From NCBI RefSeq assembly GCF_001428125.1, contig NZ_LMSM01000005.1:513331-577330 (forward strand): a DNA stretch of 64,000 nt, in the 5' to 3' direction. The stretch's first letter is position 1. Every line of letters starts with the position of its first letter. Source of the stretch: Nocardioides sp. Soil774 (GTDB taxonomy: Bacteria; Actinomycetota; Actinomycetes; Propionibacteriales; Nocardioidaceae). The position numbers were made by a program, and so were the translations under genes. The notes under the pieces were generated by a model. It saw nothing but the letters and a program-made list of their open reading frames with translations. It did no database searches and was not told the origin of the DNA. Below are positions 27,014-34,920 of this stretch, one piece after another.

Positions 27014-28831
27014 ATGACCTCGCAGCACACCCCCTCGCGCCGCACCGTCGTCACCGGCGCCGCCGCCCTCACCGCCGCCGGCTTCGTCGCCACCGCAGCA
27101 CCGGCGTCCGCACGCCCCGGCGCGCTCCGGACCCGCGTGACGGTGCTCGGCACGACCGACCTCCACGGCAACGTCCTCAACTGGGACTACTTCAAGAACC
27201 TCGAGTTCGACAACAGCAAACACGACGACATCGGCATCGCCAAGGCCGCGACCCTGATCAAGGCGGTCCGCGAGCAGCTCGGCACCCAGCCCGTGCTCAC
27301 CCTCGACGCCGGCGACACCATCCAGGGCACCCCGCTGGCCTACTACTACGCGCGCATCGACCCGATCACCGGCGGCAGCACGCACCCGATGGCCAACGCG
27401 ATGAACCTCGTCGGCTACGACGCGGCCGCGCTGGGCAACCACGAGTTCAACTACGGCATCGACACCCTGCGCACCTTCGAGTCGCAGCTCGACTTCCCGC
27501 TGCTCGGCGCCAACGCGGTCGACCCCGCCACCGGCCGCCCGGTCTTCCCGCCCTACGTGATCAAGCGCTTCAAGGTGCACGGCGCCCCCGACCTCACCGT
27601 CGGCGTGCTGGGCCTGACCAACCCCGGCATCGCGATCTGGGACAAGGCCAACGTCGAGGGCCGCATGGAGTTCCCCGGCCTGGTCGAGCAGGCCTCGAAG
27701 TTCGTGCCCGAGCTCAAGCGCCGCGGCTGCGACGTCGTGGTGATCAGCGCCCACAGCGGCGCCGACACCTCCTCGTCGTACGGCGACGCCCTGCCGTGGC
27801 CGGAGAACGCAGCCTCGCTGGTGGCCGAGCAGGTCCCCGACGTCGACGCGATCCTCGTCGGGCACGCCCACAAGGACATCCCCGCCCGCTACGTCACCAA
27901 CGCCGAGACCGGTCATGAGGTCCTGCTGACCGAGCCGGCCTACTGGGGCATGCGGGTCGCGGTGATGGACCTCGACGTCGAGCTCGACCGCGGTCGCTGG
28001 CGGGTCACGAGGTCCAAGGGCCAGCTGCTCAACTCCAACACCGTGTCCGGCGACCCCGCCGTGCTCGCTGCGGTGCGCGAGCAGCACGACACCGTCGTGG
28101 CCTACGTCAACTCCGTCATCGGCACCTCCACGACCGCGCTGTCCGCCGACCGTGCGGTGGTCGAGGACGTACCGATCATCGACTTCGTGCAGTACGTCCA
28201 GGCCGGCGCGGTCAAGGCCGCGCTCTCCGGTGCCGACGCCTCGTTGCCGGTCCTCTCCATCGCCGCGCCCTTCAACCGCGGGGCGTCCTTCCCCGCCGGG
28301 GAGGTCACCGTCCGCGACGTGGCCGGGCTCTACATCTACGACAACACGCTGCTCGGCGTGAAGGTCACCGGCGCCCAGGTCAAGGACTACCTGGAGTACT
28401 CCGCGCGCTACTTCCAGCAGGTCTCGGGCACCGGCCCGTTCACCGTGGAGCAGGTCACCCGCGCGGTGACCCCGACCGCCCCCAACGGCACGCCGGACTA
28501 CAACTTCGACACGGTCGCCGGGCTGGACGCGCCGCTGACCTACGAGATCGACATCTCCCAGCCGGTGGGCTCACGCATCGTGGGCCTCGCCTACGACGGC
28601 GTGCCCGTCGCACCCGGCCAGGAGTTCGCGATGGCGGTCAACAACTACCGCCAGTCGGGCGGCGGCGGGTTCCCCCACGTGAGCACCGCTCCCGTCGTCT
28701 ACAACCGGCAGGACGAGATCCGCCAGCTCATCATCGACTGGGTGACCGCCCACGGCGTGATCGACCCCGCCGCGTTCGCCTCGGTGGACTGGCGACTGGT
28801 GTCGGGCGGACAGCCCGTCCAGATCAGCTGA
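27014..28831 (+). CDS. Tat-exported 5'-nucleotidase / UDP-sugar hydrolase family
   Basis: A 605-residue protein. The Tat signal SRRTVVTG (residues 8-15) leads into a hydrophobic core ending in APASA. The N-terminal metallophosphatase has VLGTTDLHGNVLNWD, TLDAGDTIQGTPLAYYY, ALGNHEFNYG, VISAHSG and ILVGHAHKD, all dinuclear metal ligands. The C-terminal 5'-nucleotidase domain has NNYRQSGGGGFP for substrate. It degrades extracellular nucleotides to nucleosides and phosphate. ACTCGGAAAG at 26995-27004 is identical to the sequence upstream of phoX and holds the likely ribosome binding site. The two enzymes probably scavenge phosphate together but are separately transcribed. Confidence 0.94.
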   Translation: MTSQHTPSRRTVVTGAAALTAAGFVATAAPASARPGALRTRVTVLGTTDLHGNVLNWDYFKNLEFDNSKHDDIGIAKAATLIKAVREQLGTQPVLTLDAGDTIQGTPLAYYYARIDPITGGSTHPMANAMNLVGYDAAALGNHEFNYGIDTLRTFESQLDFPLLGANAVDPATGRPVFPPYVIKRFKVHGAPDLTVGVLGLTNPGIAIWDKANVEGRMEFPGLVEQASKFVPELKRRGCDVVVISAHSGADTSSSYGDALPWPENAASLVAEQVPDVDAILVGHAHKDIPARYVTNAETGHEVLLTEPAYWGMRVAVMDLDVELDRGRWRVTRSKGQLLNSNTVSGDPAVLAAVREQHDTVVAYVNSVIGTSTTALSADRAVVEDVPIIDFVQYVQAGAVKAALSGADASLPVLSIAAPFNRGASFPAGEVTVRDVAGLYIYDNTLLGVKVTGAQVKDYLEYSARYFQQVSGTGPFTVEQVTRAVTPTAPNGTPDYNFDTVAGLDAPLTYEIDISQPVGSRIVGLAYDGVPVAPGQEFAMAVNNYRQSGGGGFPHVSTAPVVYNRQDEIRQLIIDWVTAHGVIDPAAFASVDWRLVSGGQPVQIS

Positions 28832-28859
28832 CGCGGGCGCCCGGGGGCCGCTGCGTCAG
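28828..28859. terminator. Stem-loop between convergent nucleotidase and CtlX genes
   Basis: CTGACGC at 28828-28834 pairs with GCGTCAG at 28853-28859, with a GC-rich, partly self-paired interior. It covers the stop codons of both convergent genes. A bidirectional terminator is plausible. Confidence 0.4.
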
Positions 28860-29887
28860 ACGTTGCCGTCGACGTAGCGGCCGTCGGGGGTCACCGGGTC
28901 GTCGACGTTGATCGCCGCGACCGCCTCGGTCAGCTCCGCCTCCGCGAGGGGGCGGCGGTGGTCGAGGTGGACGCCGGCGATCATGCACCGCACCGAGCCG
29001 CCGGCCAGCTCGATGGTGGGGATGTCGACCGCGACGATCTCGCACGACTCCTCGATCGCGGCCACCTGGTCGGGGCGCAGCGAGCGCCGGGCCCGGGCCG
29101 ACATGGCCATCACGTAGCGGCGCTTGCCGTCCGACGTACGCCCGCACAGCTCGACGGCGTTGCCGGCGAACTCGCGGATCTGCTCCTCGGTCAGCTCCAC
29201 GACCGTGCGGCCGGTGACCTCGAGGCGCTCTCGCACCTGCTGGCGGCGGTGCTCGTCGGGGATCATCTCGAGCGCGAAGAGGGCCACGTGCGTGCCCACG
29301 CAGGCGATCACGTTGGTGTGGTACACCGGCACGCCGTCGGAGTCGACGGCGTCGAAGGCCATCGGCTCGTAGTTGAAGTCGGTGCAGAAGCGCTCGAGGA
29401 CGGCGACGTCGGCGCGGTGGCTGCGCGCGGTGTAGGCGACGCGCGAGACGTGGTCGAGCACCATCGCGCCGGTGCCCTCGAGGAAGATGCCGTCGGGCTC
29501 GAGCCCGGAGTAGTCCACGATCGCCTGCACGCGGTACTCCGACTTCAGCATCTCCAGCACGTCGGTGCGCCGCTCGTGGCGGCGGTTGGAGGCATACATC
29601 GGGTAGACCGCGACGGTGCCGCCGGCGTGGGTCGAGAGCCAGTTGTTGGGGAAGACGCTGTCGGGGCGGGTGTGGTCGTCGTCGTCGAAGACGTGCACCC
29701 TCACCCCCACCTCGCGCAGCGCCGTGGCGAGGGCGTCCATCTCCTGCAGCGCCTTCTCCGACGTCGTGAAGTCGGTCTGGCCCTCCGGCGCCTCGGCCTG
29801 GAAGGCGTTGTCCGCGGCCGTCGCCGGGTTGGGGACGAAGCTGGTCGCGCGGACGAGGATGACAGCGGAAGGGGCCTGGGCGCTCAC
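28856..29887 (-). CDS. ctlX: Citrulline utilisation hydrolase CtlX type (amidinotransferase fold)
   Basis: A 343-residue protein of the amidinotransferase superfamily. The N-terminus has RATSFVPNPATAADNAFQ and the substrate loop DDDDHTRPDSVFPNNWLSTH. LEGTGAMVLDHVSR holds the Glu/Asp pair, VYHTNVIACVG the catalytic His (about 200), and GGSVRCMIAGVHL the nucleophilic Cys near the C-terminus. CtlX is linked to citrulline catabolism. The GTG at 29887 overlaps the stop of the upstream threonine aldolase by 4 bases (29884-29887); the longer in-frame reading is not used because it runs through that gene. Confidence 0.88.
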   Translation of the reverse strand: MSAQAPSAVILVRATSFVPNPATAADNAFQAEAPEGQTDFTTSEKALQEMDALATALREVGVRVHVFDDDDHTRPDSVFPNNWLSTHAGGTVAVYPMYASNRRHERRTDVLEMLKSEYRVQAIVDYSGLEPDGIFLEGTGAMVLDHVSRVAYTARSHRADVAVLERFCTDFNYEPMAFDAVDSDGVPVYHTNVIACVGTHVALFALEMIPDEHRRQQVRERLEVTGRTVVELTEEQIREFAGNAVELCGRTSDGKRRYVMAMSARARRSLRPDQVAAIEESCEIVAVDIPTIELAGGSVRCMIAGVHLDHRRPLAEAELTEAVAAINVDDPVTPDGRYVDGNV

Positions 29888-30981
29888 GGGAGGAATGTAG
29901 GGCACACGGCCGCGGCCATCACATCGGCCACCTCGCCCGGGTCGCGGCCCGCCGCGGACTCGTAGCAGGTCAGCTCGGTGACCACCCAGCCCGGCACGTC
30001 GGCGGGCTGCCACAGCCCGCAAGGGACGACGCCGTTGGCCTCGGTCCAGGCCACGACCCGCTCGTTGACCTCGTCGGCGGTGCCGGGCGCGTAGGCGAGG
30101 AAGGTCGCGATGTGCGGCTCCTCGGGAAACGTCGCGAAGCCGCGCGCACGCAGCGCGGCGGCGAGCTCGATCGCCCAGGCACGGTAGTCGCCGAAGCGGC
30201 CCAGGTCCTGGTGCAGGCCCACCAGGCCGCCGATCGCGGCGGCGGTCAGGGAGAAGAGCGTCCCGCCCATCCGCGCACGCCACGCCCGCAGCTCGCCGGC
30301 GAGGTCCTCGGGGCACACGACGAGCGCTCCGCTGGTGGCGCCGAGGCCCTTGTAGAGCGAGACGTACATCGAGTCGAAGAGGTCGCCCGCCTCGGCCAGG
30401 CTCCGGCCCCAGTGCGGCACGGACTCCCAGATGCGGGCACCGTCGGCGTGCAGCGGCACGCCGCGCTGGCGGGCGGCGGTCGACAGCTCGACCAGCTCGT
30501 CCCACGTCGGGAGCAGGCACCCGGCGTCGCGCAGCGGCAGCTCGACCATCGCCGCCCCGAGCCGGCCGCCGACCTTCTCGAGCGCGGCGGCAGTGGGCGT
30601 CTCGCGACCGGTGGTGAGCCACTCGAGCTCGAGGCCGAGCACCCGGCGGGGCCCGTCCTGCTCTTGGTGCAGCAGGTGCGACAGGTCGGGCAGGGCCACC
30701 CGGCGCGAGCCGGAGCGGTCGCACCACGCCCGCAGGGTGGCCTGTTGGGCCATCACCCCGCTGGGGAACATGACGGCCGCGGGCTTGCCGAGCAGCTCGG
30801 CGACCTCGGCCTCGAGCTGCGCGACCGCGCCGCGCTCGCCGTAGCGGTCCCACGCGACGTCGTGCTCCTCGGCGAAGTCGGCGAGCTCGCGCAGGACGGC
30901 CGCGGGCGTCGAGGGCGGGCGCCAGAAGATGGCCTCCGCCGTCGCCGAGGCGGCGCGGAACCGGTCGTGCAGCGCGCTCAC
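29884..30981 (-). CDS. PLP-dependent threonine aldolase / beta-eliminating lyase family
   Basis: A 365-residue fold-type I enzyme. Signature regions are DRYGERGAVAQLEAEVAELLGK, AVMFPSGVMAQQATLRAW, LPTWDELVELS, GVPLHADGARIWE (the Asp that binds the pyridine ring) and SMYVSLYKGLGATSGAL (Schiff-base Lys, about residue 217). It probably splits threonine or a related beta-hydroxy amino acid to glycine and an aldehyde. Coupled by a GTGA overlap to ctlX, and 13 bases after a small gene, so it is part of a three-gene amino acid operon. Confidence 0.9.
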   Translation of the reverse strand: MSALHDRFRAASATAEAIFWRPPSTPAAVLRELADFAEEHDVAWDRYGERGAVAQLEAEVAELLGKPAAVMFPSGVMAQQATLRAWCDRSGSRRVALPDLSHLLHQEQDGPRRVLGLELEWLTTGRETPTAAALEKVGGRLGAAMVELPLRDAGCLLPTWDELVELSTAARQRGVPLHADGARIWESVPHWGRSLAEAGDLFDSMYVSLYKGLGATSGALVVCPEDLAGELRAWRARMGGTLFSLTAAAIGGLVGLHQDLGRFGDYRAWAIELAAALRARGFATFPEEPHIATFLAYAPGTADEVNERVVAWTEANGVVPCGLWQPADVPGWVVTELTCYESAAGRDPGEVADVMAAAVCPTFLP

Positions 30982-30994
30982 GTCAGCACCCGGC

Positions 30995-31198
30995 TCAGGC
31001 CTCGCGCTTGAACCAGTACGTCGTCTCGACGCCCGGGATCACCTGCACGAGCTCCCAGCCGTTGACGCCGAGGCTGGTCAGCAGGTCCTCCCACGACTCG
31101 GTCCCGGCGACGAGCGCCTCGGGGTCGGCGTTGTAGCCGCCGACCTCCACGTTGCCCTGGTCGTCGACAGTGATCTCGAGGTGCGCCCATGAAGCCAT
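30995..31198 (-). CDS. Small hypothetical protein, 67 aa
   Basis: A 67-residue acidic protein beginning MASWAHLEITVDDQGNVEVGG. The end, GVNGWELVQVIPGVETTYWFKR, resembles the C-terminal strand pattern of DUF4177-like proteins, in which GWELV is typical. A CAGGAT hexamer, which also holds an AGGA, lies 6 nt before the ATG at 31198. It appears to be the first gene of the aldolase/ctlX operon. Function unknown. Confidence 0.65.
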   Translation of the reverse strand: MASWAHLEITVDDQGNVEVGGYNADPEALVAGTESWEDLLTSLGVNGWELVQVIPGVETTYWFKREA

Positions 31199-31224
31199 GC
31201 GGTGATCCTGCCACGAGATGCCAC

Positions 31225-31755
31225 TCAGCCGCCGAGCGGCCACTGCGCCACCACGTGGCACCGCCCCGTCTCCCACCAGGCGAGCTGGAGCGTGTCGAGA
31301 ACGACCTCGACCGGGACGACGTCGCGGAGCAGCGCGGCGGTGGAGGCCAGGCTGACCTCCTCGGAGGCGGCATCGACGGTGAGGTGCGGGCGCACGTCGT
31401 CGCCGAACTCGCCGCCGTAGGGCGGGTGGTCGGGGAACGCGGCGACCAGCCTGGCGGTCAGGTCCTTCAGGCACGAGACCGGGTCGGGCACGAGGTGGAT
31501 GATCCCGTTGGGGAACTGCGCCAGGTCGGCCAGCCGGACCGCGACGGGGGCCGTGGCAGCGGCGATGCCGGCGACCTTCGCCAGCACCTCGGCCGACGGT
31601 GCGGGGTCGAAGGGGCCGAGCGCGGTGATGTGCGCGTGCCCGAAGCGCGGGTCGTCGGAGACGAAGCCGGCGTCGTAGTGCGCCGTCCGCGCCCGCACCC
31701 ACCCCTCGAGCTCCGGCACGGGCAGCTGCAGGACGGAGTGGCCGGTCACGGGCAC
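31225..31755 (-). CDS. 2'-5' RNA ligase / cyclic phosphodiesterase family protein
   Basis: A 176-residue 2H phosphoesterase. The two HxT motifs are visible: HAHITALGPF (His42, Thr44) and RPHLTVD (about residue 125). Such proteins open 2',3'-cyclic phosphates or join RNA through 2'-5' bonds. The substrate is unknown. Two GTG starts are possible, 31755 and 31749, differing by two residues. It is divergent from cobT, leaving 23 bases between starts. Confidence 0.85.
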   Translation of the reverse strand: MPVTGHSVLQLPVPELEGWVRARTAHYDAGFVSDDPRFGHAHITALGPFDPAPSAEVLAKVAGIAAATAPVAVRLADLAQFPNGIIHLVPDPVSCLKDLTARLVAAFPDHPPYGGEFGDDVRPHLTVDAASEEVSLASTAALLRDVVPVEVVLDTLQLAWWETGRCHVVAQWPLGG

Positions 31756-31778
31756 AGACTGGCAGGCTGGCGCACGCC

Positions 31779-32843
31779 ATGGACCACACCCCCCGCACTG
31801 CACCCCGCCCCGCAGCCCGCCTCGCTCCCCCGTCCCCCGAGGTCCTCGACCGCGCCCGCGAGCGCCTGTCCGGCCTGGCCACGCCGCCCGGCGCGCTGGG
31901 CCGCGTCGGCGAGCTCGGCGCCTGGCTGGCCGCCGCGCAGGGCGAGGTGCCGCCGCGCCCGCTCGACGACGTACGCCTCGTGGTGTTCGCCGGTGACCAC
32001 GGCGTGGCCGCGCACGGCGTCTCGGCCTACCCCGCCGCCGTCACCGAGGCGATGGTGCGCACGATCGTGTCGGGCCGAGCCGGGGTGTCCGCCCTCGCGC
32101 GCGAGCACGGCGTGGCGGTGAGCGTGCTCGACGTCGCCGTCGACGCCGACCTCGACGACCTGCCGGCCGACGTGACCGCCCGCAAGGTGCGCCGCGGCTC
32201 CGGGCCGATCCACCTCGCCGACGCCCTGACCCGCGAGGAGACCGTGCGGTCGCTCGCCCTCGGCGCCGAGGTGGCGGGCGCCCACGTCGACGACGGCGCC
32301 CAGGTGCTGATGACCGGCGACCTCGGGATCGGCAACACCACCGTGGCTGCCGCGCTCGTCGCGGCCGTGCTCGGCCTGCCCGCAGACGAGGTCACGGGCC
32401 GCGGCACCGGCGTCGACGACGACGGCTGGGCCCGCAAGCGCGACGTCGTCGCGCAGGCACTGATCCGCGTCGAGGGCCGCACGGGCGAGCCCGTCGATGT
32501 CCTCACCGCGATCGGCAGCGCCGACCTGGCGGCCGCGACCGGCTTCCTCGTCGAGTCGTCCACCCGCGGGGTGCCGGTCGTCCTCGACGGGCTGATGTCG
32601 GTGGCCTGCGCGGTGCTGGCCGAGGCGATCGCGCCGGGCGCGTCCGCCTGGTGGGTCGCCGGGCACCGCTCCACCGAGCCGGCGCAGACCCATGCGCTGA
32701 AGTCGCTCGGCCTCGAGCCGCTGCTCGACCTCGGCATGCGCCTCGGCGAGGGCTCGGGCGCCGTCGCCGCCCTCCCGGTGCTGCGCTCGGCCGTCGCCGT
32801 GCTGCGCGACGTGGCGCTCCTGTCCGAGGTCCTGCCTTCGTGA
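31779..32843 (+). CDS. cobT: Nicotinate-nucleotide--dimethylbenzimidazole phosphoribosyltransferase
   Basis: A 354-residue CobT. It makes alpha-ribazole phosphate from nicotinate mononucleotide and 5,6-dimethylbenzimidazole for the lower ligand of cobalamin. Signatures are RLSGLATPPGALGRVGELGAWLA, VVFAGDHGVAAHGVSAYP, VLMTGDLGIGNTTVAAALVAA and the catalytic Glu region near EPLLDLGMRLGEGSGA. ATG at 31779. Its stop overlaps the cobS start by 4 bases. No cobalamin riboswitch fits in the 23 bases upstream. Confidence 0.95.
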   Translation: MDHTPRTAPRPAARLAPPSPEVLDRARERLSGLATPPGALGRVGELGAWLAAAQGEVPPRPLDDVRLVVFAGDHGVAAHGVSAYPAAVTEAMVRTIVSGRAGVSALAREHGVAVSVLDVAVDADLDDLPADVTARKVRRGSGPIHLADALTREETVRSLALGAEVAGAHVDDGAQVLMTGDLGIGNTTVAAALVAAVLGLPADEVTGRGTGVDDDGWARKRDVVAQALIRVEGRTGEPVDVLTAIGSADLAAATGFLVESSTRGVPVVLDGLMSVACAVLAEAIAPGASAWWVAGHRSTEPAQTHALKSLGLEPLLDLGMRLGEGSGAVAALPVLRSAVAVLRDVALLSEVLPS

Positions 32844-33619
32844 CGCTGCCCCGGACGACGCTGCGCGACGCGTGGCTCCTGGCCACGGGCACCCTCACCG
32901 TCGTGCGGGTGCCACCCCCGGGCCGCGTCGACCGCTCGGTCGCCGGGCTGGCGATGGTCCTGGCGCCGCTGGCGGTGATGCCGCTCGCCGCGGCCGCTGC
33001 GGCCGTCGTGCTCGTGGGCGGCTGGATCGACCTCCCGCCCCTCGCCACGGCGTACGCCGTCCTCCTCACGCTCGCCCTCGGCACCCGCGCCTTCCACTGG
33101 GACGGGCTGGCCGACACCGCCGACGGCCTCACCGCGTCGTACTCCCCCGAGCGCTCGCTCGAGGTCATGCGCACCGGGCCCGTCGGCCCGGCCGGCGTGG
33201 TCGCCGTCGTGCTGGTCGCCGGGCTGCAGGCCGCCGGCCTCACCGCCGTGCTGCGGCACGAGCACGGCTGGTGGGCGATCGCCCTGCTCGTCTGCGCCTC
33301 CCGCTCGAGCCTGGCGCTGGCCTGCGTGCGCGGCGTCCCGGCCGCGCGGGCCGACGGCCTCGGCGCGACCGTCATCGGCGCGGTCCCCGTCGTCGGCACC
33401 GTCGCGGTCCTGCTGGTGGCGGGGTTCGCCGCGGGCCTGGCCGGTCACGCGCTCGGGTCGGTGTGGCCGCCGCTCGTCGGCCTGGTGGTGATGGCGGGCG
33501 TCGTGGTCGTGCTGCTGCTGCGCTGCTCGCGCCGGCTCGGCGGGATCACGGGAGACGTGCTGGGAGCGGCGGTCGAGGTGTCGTTCGCGGTGCTCGTCCT
33601 GGCCGCCGCCACCGTCTGA
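32840..33619 (+). CDS. cobS: Adenosylcobinamide-GDP ribazoletransferase (cobalamin synthase)
   Basis: A 259-residue membrane enzyme with six or so helices. Key motif is FHWDGLADTADGLTA (about residues 85-99), the Asp-rich metal site, followed by RSLEVMRTGPVGPAGVVAV. It joins adenosylcobinamide-GDP to alpha-ribazole in the membrane, the last step of cobalamin assembly. GTG start at 32840 overlaps cobT. The last residues form a hydrophobic helix. Confidence 0.94.
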   Translation: MTLPRTTLRDAWLLATGTLTVVRVPPPGRVDRSVAGLAMVLAPLAVMPLAAAAAAVVLVGGWIDLPPLATAYAVLLTLALGTRAFHWDGLADTADGLTASYSPERSLEVMRTGPVGPAGVVAVVLVAGLQAAGLTAVLRHEHGWWAIALLVCASRSSLALACVRGVPAARADGLGATVIGAVPVVGTVAVLLVAGFAAGLAGHALGSVWPPLVGLVVMAGVVVVLLLRCSRRLGGITGDVLGAAVEVSFAVLVLAAATV

Positions 33620-33650
33620 GCGGGCTCCGTCTTCTGACAGGATGCGCGCC

Positions 33651-34178
33651 ATGCGGATCCTGGTCACCGGCGGCGTACGGTCCGGCAAGTCGACCCACGC
33701 CGAGGCCCTGATCGGTGACGAGCCCGCGACCTACGTCGCTGCCGGGCCCACGCCCGACGCGGAGGCCGACTCCGACTGGACCGCTCGCATCGCCGCCCAC
33801 CGGGCCCGGCGTCCCGCGGCGTGGACGACCCTCGAGACGCAGGACCTCGCCGGCGCGCTCGCCGGGGCCGAGCAGCCCGTGCTGGTCGACTGCCTCGGCA
33901 CCTGGCTCACCGCCGTCGTCGACGCCGCCGACGCGTGGGAGCTCGACGCCGACCGCGTGCACGACCTGGTGCTGGCCCGCACCGACGCCGTCACCGAGGC
34001 GCTGCGGGGCTCCGAGCACGACGTCGTGGTCGTCACCAACGAGGTGGGTCTCGGGGTCGTGCCCGAGCACCGCTCGGGCCGGCTGTTCCGCGACCTGCTG
34101 GGCACGGTCAACCAGCGGGTCGCCGCGTCCTGCGACGAGGTGCACCTCGTCGTCGCCGGTCGCGTGCTGCGACTCTGA
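33651..34178 (+). CDS. cobU: Adenosylcobinamide kinase / guanylyltransferase
   Basis: A 175-residue CobU with P-loop GGVRSGKS (residues 7-14), the short TYVAAGPTPDAE strand, the RIAAHRARRPAAWTTLE region with the guanylylated His, LVDCLGTWL and VVVTNEVGLGVVPEH. It phosphorylates adenosylcobinamide and transfers GMP, making the cobS substrate. The ATG at 33651 has AGGA 8 nt upstream; an ATG at 33642 is also in frame. It follows cobS by 31 bases, so the three form one pathway block. Confidence 0.93.
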   Translation: MRILVTGGVRSGKSTHAEALIGDEPATYVAAGPTPDAEADSDWTARIAAHRARRPAAWTTLETQDLAGALAGAEQPVLVDCLGTWLTAVVDAADAWELDADRVHDLVLARTDAVTEALRGSEHDVVVVTNEVGLGVVPEHRSGRLFRDLLGTVNQRVAASCDEVHLVVAGRVLRL

Positions 34179-34182
34179 GCCT

Positions 34183-34869
34183 GTGGACCACCCGACCCCC
34201 GACTGGCTCGCCCTGCTCCGCGCCCGCACGGACACGTTCGCCGACCTCGTCCGGGACGCCGACCTCGACGCTCCGGTCACCCACCGCCCGGACTGGACGG
34301 TGCACGACCTGGTCGCGCACCTGGGCGGCGTGCACGAGTGGGCAGCCCACGCCGTGGTCGCGGGCGACCCCGACCTCAGCCCCGAGCAGCCGTCGGCGAC
34401 CGACTCCCGCGAGCTCGCCGAGTGGTACGCCGATCGCGCCGCGCACCTCCTCGACGTGCTCACGCGGACACCGAGCGACGCCCCCGCGTGGACGCTCGAC
34501 CGCGACGACCGCACCGCGGGCTTCTGGCGCCGTCGTCAGGTGCACGAGACCGCGATGCACGTCTGGGACCTCGAGGAGGCGCTCGGCCAGCCCCGCCCGA
34601 TCGATCCGTGGCTGGCGTGGGACGGCGTCCTCGAGGTGGTCGACGTCCTGCATCCCCGCCAGGTCCGGCTCGGGCGCGCCCAGCCGCCCGCCGATGCCGT
34701 ACGGCTCATTGCCACCGACGTGTCCGGCGACGTCACCATCGGACATGGCGATCCGGTCGTGGTCCGGGACCGTGCCGAGGTGCTGCTGCGGCTGCTCTGG
34801 CACCGCGCCGACGTCACCGCCCTCGACCCGCGCGCGGCGGCGCTGCTGTCGGCAGCCGTCACCCCCTGA
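34183..34869 (+). CDS. Maleylpyruvate isomerase/DinB-like mycothiol-dependent family protein
   Basis: A 228-residue member of the actinobacterial TIGR03083-type family. The N-terminal DinB-like bundle has WTVHDLVAHLGGVHEWAAH (metal His residues) and VHETAMHVWDLEEALGQP (second metal His pair, about residues 124-141), and the C-terminal part is the MDMPI-type domain. Members use or are thought to use mycothiol for isomerisation or transfer reactions. GTG 34183 lies 4 bases after the cobU stop, so it may be co-transcribed though it has no known role in cobalamin. Confidence 0.85.
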   Translation: MDHPTPDWLALLRARTDTFADLVRDADLDAPVTHRPDWTVHDLVAHLGGVHEWAAHAVVAGDPDLSPEQPSATDSRELAEWYADRAAHLLDVLTRTPSDAPAWTLDRDDRTAGFWRRRQVHETAMHVWDLEEALGQPRPIDPWLAWDGVLEVVDVLHPRQVRLGRAQPPADAVRLIATDVSGDVTIGHGDPVVVRDRAEVLLRLLWHRADVTALDPRAAALLSAAVTP

Positions 34870-34920
34870 GCGCCCGTACGCTCGGCCCACGGGGATCCTG
34901 CGACGACGGCGGCGACCGCC

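Noticed and set aside
31756..31778. Cobalamin riboswitch before cobT
   Set aside because: Only 23 bases separate cobT from its divergent neighbour, far too few for a riboswitch.
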